Source: Synergistales bacterium (lineage in GTDB: Bacteria; Synergistota; Synergistia; Synergistales; Aminobacteriaceae). From it: a stretch of DNA of 27,374 nt. The position numbers were made by a program, and so were the translations under genes. The notes beneath the pieces are model-generated. The model was not told the origin of the DNA and did no database searches. It saw nothing but the letters and a program-made list of their open reading frames with translations. How positions within the stretch are numbered: the stretch's first letter is position 1; each line of letters starts with the position of its first letter. Below, one piece after another: positions 1-6,586 of the stretch. The DNA lies in assembly GCA_025997955.1 (NCBI GenBank), contig BNVH01000051.1:1-27374 (forward strand). Reading direction: 5' to 3'.

Positions 1-2
1 AA

Positions 3-439
3 AAGTTGTTTCCTATTCTGCTTACTGATAACGGCAGCGAATTTACGAACCCTGCCGCTATTGAGTTCGATACTCTCGGAAATCGTCGTTCCCGTGTCTT
101 TTACTGTGATCCAAACTCCCCTCATCATAAGCAGACGACCAAAGAGCGTAGCGATTTGTGTCGGTCGCTTAGTAGCTTCATCAAAAAGGAGCGGCGGAGA
201 ACAACCATGAGATGATTAGGCGTATTGTACCCAAAGGACAGTCTTTCGATGGTTTTTCTCAGGAGGATATTTCTCTCATGATGAACCATATTAATTCGTA
301 CAGACGAGAAGGACTCAATGACCGTTCTCCATATGATGTCTTCTCTTATCTGTTCGGCGAATACGTGTTAAATAAGCTGGGCGTAAAACATGTCCCGCCG
401 GACAGTATAGTTCTGCGTCCTTCGCTTCTTGAGATGTAA
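3..439 (+). pseudogene. IS30-family transposase, 3' half, frameshifted by a small insertion
   Basis: This is the C-terminal part of a DDE transposase of the IS30 type; its 5' part lies outside the window. The first reading frame carries LTDNGSEF, which holds the second catalytic Asp, followed by an FYCDPNSPH segment. The frame then runs into unrelated sequence and stops at about 215. The rest of the domain, with ENNHEMIRRIVPKG and an MMNHINSYRRE segment holding the usual final part of the catalytic core, continues in another frame to the stop at 437-439. Dropping 56 bases between 122 and 178 rejoins the frames as N-S-P-H-Q-K-G-A-A-E-N-N-H-E, which is what I expect of the family. The gene is therefore a recently broken IS remnant. 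The family call rests on motif recognition and is confident; the exact IS subgroup is unknown. Confidence 0.88.
128..177. repeat. 50-bp hairpin-like insertion in the IS30 transposase
   Basis: The insertion is bounded by a 6-bp direct repeat, TCATCA, at 122-127 and 178-183. Removing one repeat copy plus the 50 bases restores the transposase frame exactly. The insert is an imperfect inverted repeat: TAAGCAGACGACCAAA at 128-143 resembles the reverse complement of 155-171 (TAAGCGACCGACACAAA), with an 11-base loop. The size and structure suggest a palindromic mini-element, but a replication-slippage or repair product is also possible. Confidence 0.65.
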
Positions 440-506
440 AGCAAGAGAGTAAAAAACAGACTCGTCTGTTAAGGGGGTTTTCTTCAAAATACAGCAACAA
501 TAAGGG

Positions 507-746
507 GTGGAATTTATCTTTACTGAAAAAATGATACTTTTTCACCCTCAGGTGTCCTATTGTCAAAACTCCGGTATAGATGCCGTTGCGTGTCACTATA
601 CACCAATTTAACCCCGCAATTTATATTAAATCTGCGGTAAAAGAGCCATATAATTATACTTTTTCCGTATATTCATATTACCCCTCCCCGCAGATTTATC
701 AGAAGATGATTTTGAGTGGAATTTAGATTTACTTAGGTGGAATTTA
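507..746 (+). repeat. Three GTGGAATTTA repeats at the IS30 right end
   Basis: The decamer GTGGAATTTA occurs at 507-516, 716-725 and 737-746. The last two are 21 bp apart, about two helical turns, and are followed by a TTTTTCCGGCGACC segment. From memory of IS30-like elements in anaerobes, such repeats near the end are where the transposase binds. I therefore read the stretch up to about 760 as the right end of the broken IS. The stretch from 440 to about 840 holds no gene that I can support. Confidence 0.5.
614..698. repeat. Nested inverted repeats in an AT-rich gap
   Basis: TAAATCTGCGG at 627-637 is repeated in perfect inverted orientation at 688-698 (11-bp arms, 50-bp spacer). The left arm is also part of a smaller hairpin, because CCGCA at 614-618 pairs with TGCGG at 633-637 and TTTA pairs with TAAA inside it. 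No coding sequence covers it. It could be part of the IS end, a separate mini-element, or a terminator-like structure. Confidence 0.45.
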
Positions 747-842
747 GTTTTTCCGGCGACCTTCCATAGAACAACGTACAACCTAACCCAGTTTGGTAAA
801 TGCTCCTCAACTTAATCCTTTGCGCTGCAATATAGCAGAATA

Positions 843-992
843 TCAGCGGGGCTTATAAATGTCCGTCAGGCAGTTCGCGGTGAGGTAACCATTGATAGCG
901 CCGTCCGTTACTAACCTGCTGACTTTACGCGCTGTTTCGGCGTTCGGAGTGCGGTTCAGAATGTCGTCGAGGACGACGTTGGTGTCAATCTC
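843..992 (-). pseudogene. PIN-domain (VapC-like) toxin remnant
   Basis: Reading down from base 992 on the minus strand, 49 residues resemble the N-terminal half of a PIN-domain ribonuclease. IDTNVVLDDILNRTP carries the first acidic residue of the PIN active site, and the segment DGAINGYLTANCLTDIY matches the next conserved block. The frame then stops at 843-845 after K-P-R, so the C-terminal half with the other catalytic acids is missing. There is no start codon or ribosome site: the usual leading M-x-x-L is absent and the sequence begins inside the 3' end of the neighbouring antitoxin gene, in a different frame. It was probably the partner toxin of that antitoxin. As it stands it cannot be an active nuclease. 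Confidence 0.72.
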
Positions 993-1273
993 TCCGCTCT
1001 CACTTGCTCCAAATCGACGCCGTTCCCGTCAACGTCAGACAGCAACTCCCTGATTTCCCGCATAGCAGCTTGACGTTGTGTTGCGCCAACCGTTGTTGCC
1101 AAAGGTTCAACGCTCCGGTAAATCCTGAATGGGATGGCTTTCTCCAAAACCGCCTGCCTGACAAACACATTGACTGCTGTTGTGAGGTTCATACCCATAT
1201 CGCTGAACAACCTGTCGGCTTGCGCTTTCAGGTCGCGGTCGATTTTGATGTTCAAATTGGTTACGCCTGCCAT
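956..1273 (-). CDS. RelB/DinJ-type antitoxin, C-terminus altered
   Basis: This 105-residue protein has the ribbon-helix-helix start typical of RelB/DinJ antitoxins: TNLNIKIDRDLKAQADRLF (residues 5-23), then MNLTTAVNVFVRQAVLEK and IPF. Such proteins bind their own promoter as dimers and neutralise a partner toxin. Residues 1 to about 95 look normal. The last ten (T-P-T-S-S-S-T-T-F) are an out-of-frame reading of the PIN remnant that follows, so a small deletion has joined the antitoxin tail to the toxin's early codons. The pairing with a PIN protein instead of a RelE/YafQ protein is known for this broad antitoxin family. A good sigma-70 type promoter lies 32 bases upstream. The antitoxin may still be made and still bind DNA, without a working toxin. 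Confidence 0.8.
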   Translation of the reverse strand: MAGVTNLNIKIDRDLKAQADRLFSDMGMNLTTAVNVFVRQAVLEKAIPFRIYRSVEPLATTVGATQRQAAMREIRELLSDVDGNGVDLEQVRAERLTPTSSSTTF

Positions 1274-1304
1274 AGATAATACCTACTTTCTTTAGGATAC
1301 TCTT

Positions 1305-1332
1305 GTTATACACTGTTTTCGTCCATTGTCAA
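1305..1332 (-). promoter_or_regulatory. Promoter of the antitoxin gene
   Basis: On the minus strand a perfect -35 box TTGACA (1327-1332) is followed after 16 bases by TATAAC (1305-1310), 32 bases before the antitoxin ATG. It is one of the closest matches to the sigma-70 consensus in the window. As RelB-type antitoxins usually autoregulate, an operator probably overlaps it, but I see no clear palindrome. Confidence 0.65.
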
Positions 1333-1712
1333 TATAACAGACGAAAAGCACGATTCAAACGCGAAGGTGTCAATTTTGCGACCATTCGCGTTTTTAATAT
1401 CCGCGCTCGGACTTATTAAGATCCAGAACTGTTAGAATTTTGAGATAATTCGATATTTTTCACCGAGTTTGTGATATAAAAGTCGTATAAATTAAATCAT
1501 CATGAAAGAGGAGGATTTACGAATATGAACACATCAATTAACAAATGGGCGCGAGGAAAACTTCGCGCTGTCGCGCTGACCGCCGCGCTGCTGTTCGGGC
1601 TTATGCTGAGCGTTGCGCCACTGACGGCTCACGCCGTGACAGAGGGCGCGTTCGACATCACGGTCACGGGGGGATATAACTACGCAAGCAATACCAATAC
1701 CCTTTTCATAAC

Positions 1713-1837
1713 CAATGTCAACAACTTAAGGACGAGATGTGATTTTCCATACCTGTTGTTTGCGTCATAAACTCTTCGCATATCAAAAATTGCCGCGGCG
1801 AAAAAATATGCAAAAAACGCTTAAGTTGTTGACATTG
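1713..1837. mobile_element. 125-bp MITE-like element with 18-bp terminal inverted repeats
   Basis: The ends CAATGTCAACAACTTAAG (1713-1730) and its exact reverse complement (1820-1837) are perfect 18-bp inverted repeats. They are flanked by a 10-bp direct duplication, TTTTCATAAC, at 1703-1712 and 1838-1847. The 89-bp interior has no coding capacity. Removing 135 bp restores the host reading frame. The ACTTAAG inner end and the 10-bp duplication recall IS231-type (IS4 family) ends, so a transposase of that kind elsewhere in the genome may have moved it. That link is from memory and unproven. Confidence 0.85.
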
Positions 1838-2269
1838 TTTTCATAACGGCAAACGGCACCTACACCATCAGCATGGCGACGGCGGGCGCGACCACGACCA
1901 CCACCGACAAAATCGCCGTGCAGTCGAATTTAACCGCCGTCAACATCACACTCAACGGCGTTTCCATTGACGTAAGCGGAACAAGTCAAGCCGCGAACCG
2001 CTGAAGATAGAAGCGGCGGCGTATGTGCCCGCGCCCGCGCCGGTAGCTCCGACAATTACAACAACCGTCCTCGCAAGCGGCACGGTAGGCGTGGCGTACA
2101 GTCAAACCCTCGTTGCCACGGGGCTACTGTAATAGCTTCAAACAACGGGACGGGAGCGAACAGCAGCGGCACGGCGTCAGGAGGCAAGACGACAATCTCC
2201 ACAACCGGCGGCGTGAATATCACGAGCACCGGCGCAGCCGACGCCATAAACGCGACAGGCGGCGTCGAG

Positions 2270-2407
2270 ATAACGAACGGCGTGAACACCATCGAAGCAC
2301 TCGGCGGCGGCAACGCTATCAATACGGACAATGTGAAGATAACGAACGGCGTGAACACCATCGAAGCACTCGGCGGCGGGCACGCTATTAACGCAAACAA
2401 CGGAAAC
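2270..2407 (+). repeat. 69-bp tandem repeat coding for 23-residue units
   Basis: Two units start at 2270 and 2339. Their first 41 bases are identical (2270-2310 and 2339-2379) and code for ITNGVNTIEALGGG, after which they drift (N-A-I-N-T-D versus H-A-I-N-A-N). A looser copy, ITSTGAADAINATGGVE, precedes them. The pattern suggests beta-solenoid-like stacking in the surface protein. The near identity at DNA level points to recent unit duplication. Confidence 0.75.
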
Positions 2408-2690
2408 GGCGCTATATCCATCACGGGCGGACATACGGAGATAACAGACCAAGGCAGCGGGACGAATCCCTATCCCCCTACGATGAACGGAGCCGATACG
2501 GTCGTTATCGTCAACGGACAAATTATCTTCGGCAAACCCGTAACTCCGTACGACCCCTATGACGGCAATAAAAGAAGAAGCAACGGCGGCTGCGACGCGG
2601 GAGTTGGAGTTTTCGCCATTGCTCTGCTGCCCCTTGCGTGTGGTATGAAACGGAAAAGATAAATAGCGCTACGACGCGACAGCGCGATAC

Positions 2691-2724
2691 AGAACAGCCG
2701 GGCGAAGTTTCGCCCGGCTGTTCT
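2691..2724 (+). terminator. Strong hairpin after the surface-protein gene
   Basis: AGAACAGCCGGGCGAA (2691-2706) pairs perfectly with 2709-2724, leaving a very short loop, and is followed by TTCG then AT-rich sequence. It lies 29 bases after the stop of the surface-protein gene. The T run is short, so termination is likely but perhaps not fully efficient. The remaining gap up to 2829 shows no gene. Confidence 0.75.
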
Positions 2725-2829
2725 TTCGAGTAATTCTGAAACGACCATGCTTTTTTATCTTCTATATTATTGATGGACGGCGAGACTTGGTAATACAATC
2801 AACAGGCAACAACAAACGGAGGTGCTTAT

Positions 2830-3864
2830 CTAAAATGGTCCGTCTATCTCCGGACTGTCCCATGGATTTTGACCTGTCGCGTTATCTATCTGCGCCTTGA
2901 GGCTATACCAATCCATGTACTTATAGAGCGCGCGCGCAGCCTTGATAAACGGCGTTTTGTCGACTTTTGTGAAAACCATTCCCTTGTTCCTCATATCGTT
3001 ATTGAAATCGACCTCTCTTGTCAGAGTGAGCTTAGTTGCGAAGTCTCCGCTTTCTTTGGAACGAGCCAACAAAGACGCCTTGTACTCGTCAGGCAGAGAC
3101 TGGAACCAAGACTCGCTTACGACGAGCGCTGTGTAGAGAAGAAAATGCTCGGTTACGGCGCAGTATTTCGCCACCTTGTGAAGAGAAACCCCATACGCGG
3201 CCGTCGTCTGAACTTCCACGGCGTCTATGGTTTTATTCTTGAGTCCGCTGTACACGTAGACCCAAGGCAGCGACGTCGGCGCGGCGCCAAACGCTCTCAT
3301 GCTGTACCGAGCCACTACGCTGTCCATAGTGCGAACGTTAAGTCCTTCCAAGTCGGCGGGCTTTTCGATTTTTTTGTTGGACATGAAGTTGCGCGCGCCT
3401 TGGTACCAGTTGCAACTCAAATCTCGCAAGCCCTGCGCGGCTAACTCATTGTCCCATTTTTTAAAAAGCGGCGTCTCAATAAACCTGCGCGCGTACGCGA
3501 GGTTCTTGAATACGTAAGGCCCGGCAAAGATACCCATATCGGGCACATATTCAGCCAACGCCCCGGCATCGACCATTACCCCAACGGCCGCTCCGGTCTT
3601 GGCTTGCCTGAGCACGTCAACGGTATCGCCGAGTTTGCTGGAGGTGTATATCTCAATCTCTACGCCCCCGTTAGTATCGGACTCGACATTCTTGGCCATG
3701 GATTTGAGCCCGACGACTATTGGATCCGTGTCCGCCAATACGGTGCCTATACTTAGAGAGTAAACCTTCTCCGGCGCTTTTTCGTGCCTAAACAACATAA
3801 CGCTCAGTATCACCGTCAACACAAAAAGCGACGCAACCGCAAAATTCCCCTTTTTTGTCTTCAA
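2830..3864 (-). CDS. dctP: TRAP transporter solute-binding protein, DctP family
   Basis: An extracytoplasmic receptor that captures an organic acid or related small anion for a TRAP transporter. It has a single N-terminal hydrophobic segment (F-A-V-A-S-L-F-V-L-T-V-I-L-S-V), so it is exported or membrane-tethered. The body follows the DctP pattern: an opening strand YSLSIGTVLADTDP, LGDTVDVLRQAKTG, the domain-crossing NWYQGARNFMSNKKIEKP with the segment that holds the ligand-binding Arg region, and GLNVRTMDS, then SLPWVYVYSGLKNKTIDAVE. I chose the TTG at 3864 because AAGGAG lies 9 bases before it; a GTG three codons earlier would touch that site. The protein is then 344 residues, normal for the family. 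No DctQ or DctM membrane subunit is present in the window, so the receptor is orphaned here. The substrate cannot be told from sequence. Confidence 0.88.
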   Translation of the reverse strand: MKTKKGNFAVASLFVLTVILSVMLFRHEKAPEKVYSLSIGTVLADTDPIVVGLKSMAKNVESDTNGGVEIEIYTSSKLGDTVDVLRQAKTGAAVGVMVDAGALAEYVPDMGIFAGPYVFKNLAYARRFIETPLFKKWDNELAAQGLRDLSCNWYQGARNFMSNKKIEKPADLEGLNVRTMDSVVARYSMRAFGAAPTSLPWVYVYSGLKNKTIDAVEVQTTAAYGVSLHKVAKYCAVTEHFLLYTALVVSESWFQSLPDEYKASLLARSKESGDFATKLTLTREVDFNNDMRNKGMVFTKVDKTPFIKAARALYKYMDWYSLKAQIDNATGQNPWDSPEIDGPF

Positions 3865-3917
3865 AGCGATCACGCTCCTTTACGTATTTTTTATTATAAT
3901 ACTTTTACGAAAGACGA

Positions 3918-3941
3918 ATCGCATTGATAATCGCATTGATA
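3918..3941 (+). repeat. 12-bp tandem repeat before the lon promoter
   Basis: ATCGCATTGATA occurs twice head to tail, at 3918-3929 and 3930-3941, just upstream of the candidate -35 box at 3949. It sits in the divergent region between the TRAP receptor and the Lon-like protease gene. It could be a regulator binding site; a chance short duplication is also possible. Confidence 0.45.
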
Positions 3942-3948
3942 AATGTGT

Positions 3949-3975
3949 TTGTCAATTAAATTTCCTATATATAAT
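3949..3975 (+). promoter_or_regulatory. Candidate promoter for the lon-to-pepP block
   Basis: TTGTCA at 3949-3954 and a perfect TATAAT at 3970-3975, separated by 15 bases, lie about 60 bases before the lon ATG. The spacing is shorter than ideal, so the -10 call is firmer than the -35 call. On the other strand a TATAAT-like box lies near 3890-3900 in front of the TRAP receptor gene, so the region is probably a divergent promoter. Confidence 0.5.
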
Positions 3976-4033
3976 GTAAAATGCAAAGAGTAAAATATTA
4001 AAAGTCTAAATTCAACTCTGAGGTGTGATGTAA

Positions 4034-6586
4034 ATGGCGCGTAAAATAAATAAACTGCCCCTCGAAAGTCTTCGTAAAGCCGCAAACCCTAAAAACTGGA
4101 ACAGCAAATCTTCCGATGAGCTCAAGCCCATCAAGCGTCTCATAGGTCAAGAACGCGCTGTGGAGTCTATCTCTTTCGGTCTTGAGGTTCCGAGCAGAGG
4201 ATATAATATTTTTGTGTCGGGCCGCCCCGGGAGCGGGCGTACAAATTACACTCTAAAGCGTCTTCGTGAGCGCGCCAAAAATACCCCGGCTCCTTGCGAC
4301 TGGGTATACGTCTATAACTTTGACGAACCCGGCGAGCCTCTTGCCATGTCGTTACCTGCCGGGCACGGCAAGGGGCTGTGCGAGGCTCTCGACGAGCTCA
4401 TAAATGAGCTCAAGGTGACCATCAGCAAGGCGTTTGAGAAAAGCCAGTACGAGGATGCCAAAGCTCAGCATGTTAAGGCATTTCAGGAGAAGGCCGGAGC
4501 CATCATGGATGAGCTCAAGGCATGGGCGACCGAGAAGGGGTTTTCTCTGAAGCGCACGCCGCAGGGGTTCGTGAATATCCCCCTGATAGACGCGAAAGAC
4601 GAGGACGGCAAGGATGTGGTGCGTGAGATTCAGCCGGAGGAGTTTGAAGCTTTGGACGACGAAAAACAGAAGTCATATCAAAGCGCCTCCGAGGAGGTCT
4701 CCCAAAAGACGCTTGTCTCGCTCAGAAACATTCGCGACATGGAAAAGGAGCTCAAGGATAATCTCTCCAAATTGGAGGCCGAGATATGCCGGTCAGCTAT
4801 AGCCCCATGCCTGTCCGATGTGCGCGAAAAATACATAAACCCCAAGGCGAAAGGTAAAAAAGAAGAGTCTAAGGTGGAATTCGAGGAAGATTCCAAAGGA
4901 GAATCTCAAGAAGATCCCGAAAACGAAAACCTCTCAAAGTGGTTTGATCGCATGACCGACGATATTATCGAAAACTTCGGCGTTTTTGTGACTTCCGTGC
5001 GGGACGACAACGCGGAGGTTGATTTCAGCCGCTATACGGCCAACCTCTTTGTCAGCAACGACCCGAAAGCCGGCGCGCCTGTCATATGGGAGACGAACCC
5101 CACGTACTACAATTTGTCCGGCAAGGTGGAGTACGAGAGCAGACAGGGTTATCTTTACACCGACTTTCGCCGCATAGTGGCAGGGGCTTTCCATAAAGCC
5201 AACGGAGGGTATTTAGTCCTTGACGCTGATAAGGTTTTGATGAATTTCATGTCGTGGGAGGCCGTCAAGCGCGTTTTGCGCACTCGAGAGTCGAGCATAG
5301 AAAACCTTGGCGAGCAATACGGCGCTATTCCCGTATCCTCGTTGCGCCCGATGCCCATACCTATGAATGTAAAAGTAGTCATGGTGGGCACGCCTTATAT
5401 TTACGAGCTTCTTCAATATTATGATCCCGAGTTTCACAAGATATTTAAAATCAAGGCCAGCTTCGACTTCGATATGCCGAGAAACAAGCGCGCGGAGCAT
5501 GAGATGGCCGCGTTCATAGCGGATGTTGCGCGTGAGGAGAGGCTTTTGCCGTTCGACACCTCAGCCATAGCCGAGGTCTTGGAGTGGGCGAGCCGTTCGG
5601 CTGACGACCAGGAACTCTTGTCCATTGAGATAGGCGGCATCCGAGAATTGGTAGTCGAATCTCACGCCTGGGCCAAGGCGGACAAAAAAGGGGCGCCAGC
5701 TCAAGTCAGCCAAAAGCATGTGCGAAAAGCCATAGAACATAAAAAATACCGTTCAGGGCTTTATCAGGAAAAGTTAGAGCGCGCGCTTGATACCGGCCTC
5801 ATTCGCGTGGATACCGAGGGTGAAATGGTCGGTCAGATAAACGGGCTTTCAGTGATAGAGCTCTCGGACTCCCGTTTCGGCCACCCCTCCCGCATAACGG
5901 CCAACGTCTATATGGGGCAAGAAGGTGTTGTAAACATCGAGCGCGAGGTGAAGATGACCGGGCCAATCCATAATAAAGGGCTGATGATTCTCTCGAGCTA
6001 TCTTGGTCGTAAATACGCTCAAGATATGCCTTTATCGCTCTCCGCGCGGCTCACTTTCGAGCAGAACTACGGCGGCGTAGAGGGTGACAGCGCTTCCTCG
6101 ACAGAGCTTTATTGTCTCCTGTCGGCTCTATCCGGACTTCCCCTGAAACAGAGTATAGCCGTCACGGGTTCTGTAGACCAGTTTGGCAACGTACAGCCTA
6201 TAGGCGGGGTCAACGAGAAAATCGAGGGCTTCTTCGAGTGCTGCAAACGGCGGCGTTTGACGGGCGAACACGGCGTCATTATCCCCAAGCGGAACGTCAC
6301 ACACCTCATGCTGAGCCACGAGGTGTGTGACGCGGTCAAAGACGGTAAATTTTCTATATGGGCAGTCGAGACCATAGACGAAGGAATAGAGATTTTAACG
6401 GGCGTAGTGGCCGGAAAAGAGAAGAAAAACGGCTCTTTCACCCCGCGCTCAGTGCATTTCAAGGTGAAGGCAAGGCTAAGAAAACTGCTTGAGGACGGCG
6501 CTAAACTGCATAAGGGGCTAAAAAAGGGCCATGATGAGGCGTCTATTGACGCTGACGCGGCGAACTGCGCTGATGATGACGAATGA
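4034..6586 (+). CDS. Lon-like ATP-dependent protease (AAA_32 / Lon_C type)
   Basis: An ATP-driven cytosolic protease of the Lon-related group that lacks the usual Lon N-terminal domain. The 850 residues begin with a short lead, then a Walker A loop GRPGSGRTNYT (residues 63-73). A long, charged, partly coiled insert follows (about 100-300), then the rest of the AAA domain. The C-terminal proteolytic domain holds the Ser-Lys dyad: Ser686 in GGVEGDSASST and Lys729 in GGVNEKIEGFF. The two are 43 residues apart, as in classical Lon (E. coli Ser679 and Lys722). GAGGTG lies 9 bases before the ATG. It opens the long plus-strand block and overlaps the next gene by 4 bases. Its substrates are not predictable; quality control of damaged proteins is the usual role. 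Confidence 0.93.
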   Translation: MARKINKLPLESLRKAANPKNWNSKSSDELKPIKRLIGQERAVESISFGLEVPSRGYNIFVSGRPGSGRTNYTLKRLRERAKNTPAPCDWVYVYNFDEPGEPLAMSLPAGHGKGLCEALDELINELKVTISKAFEKSQYEDAKAQHVKAFQEKAGAIMDELKAWATEKGFSLKRTPQGFVNIPLIDAKDEDGKDVVREIQPEEFEALDDEKQKSYQSASEEVSQKTLVSLRNIRDMEKELKDNLSKLEAEICRSAIAPCLSDVREKYINPKAKGKKEESKVEFEEDSKGESQEDPENENLSKWFDRMTDDIIENFGVFVTSVRDDNAEVDFSRYTANLFVSNDPKAGAPVIWETNPTYYNLSGKVEYESRQGYLYTDFRRIVAGAFHKANGGYLVLDADKVLMNFMSWEAVKRVLRTRESSIENLGEQYGAIPVSSLRPMPIPMNVKVVMVGTPYIYELLQYYDPEFHKIFKIKASFDFDMPRNKRAEHEMAAFIADVAREERLLPFDTSAIAEVLEWASRSADDQELLSIEIGGIRELVVESHAWAKADKKGAPAQVSQKHVRKAIEHKKYRSGLYQEKLERALDTGLIRVDTEGEMVGQINGLSVIELSDSRFGHPSRITANVYMGQEGVVNIEREVKMTGPIHNKGLMILSSYLGRKYAQDMPLSLSARLTFEQNYGGVEGDSASSTELYCLLSALSGLPLKQSIAVTGSVDQFGNVQPIGGVNEKIEGFFECCKRRRLTGEHGVIIPKRNVTHLMLSHEVCDAVKDGKFSIWAVETIDEGIEILTGVVAGKEKKNGSFTPRSVHFKVKARLRKLLEDGAKLHKGLKKGHDEASIDADAANCADDDE

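Larger units (their letters stand above)
1525..2662 (+). pseudogene. Synerg-CTERM surface protein, interrupted and decayed
   Basis: An exported cell-surface protein gene broken in several places. GAGGAGG precedes the ATG by 10 bases. Residues 1-37 are a signal peptide (basic start, hydrophobic core, cleavage after A-H-A). The frame is then cut by a MITE at 1713-1837. With the element and one target copy removed (135 bases) it continues as N-T-L-F-I-T-A-N-G-T-Y-T-I-S, through VNITLNGVSIDVSGTS, to a TGA at 2002-2004. Another frame then carries a Pro-rich linker and an Ig-like start (LASGTVGVAYSQTLVATG), ending at about 2130. A third frame, open from about 2123, carries 23-residue repeats and ends with GGCDAG, a hydrophobic segment and K-R-K-R. 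This tail fits the Synerg-CTERM sorting signal. At least two further deletions or frameshifts are needed to explain the gene. Confidence 0.8.

Noticed and set aside
315..596. 93-residue open frame on the minus strand
   Set aside because: It is antisense to the IS30 transposase end and its repeats, has no ribosome site and no family-like motif.
2270..2407. Regularly spaced repeats considered as a CRISPR array
   Set aside because: Only two near-identical 69-bp units, continuous and in frame, coding for protein repeats; no spacers.
2056..2424. 122-residue minus-strand frame with repeated Pro/Phe/Val segments
   Set aside because: It is the antisense shadow of the surface-protein repeats; the repeat pattern comes from the 69-bp units on the other strand.
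2817..2896. GGAGGTG followed after 9 bases by an ATG and a 20-codon frame on the plus strand
   Set aside because: Most of the frame lies antisense to the 3' end of the TRAP receptor gene and resembles no known peptide; it could be a relic of a lost gene start, but cannot be supported.
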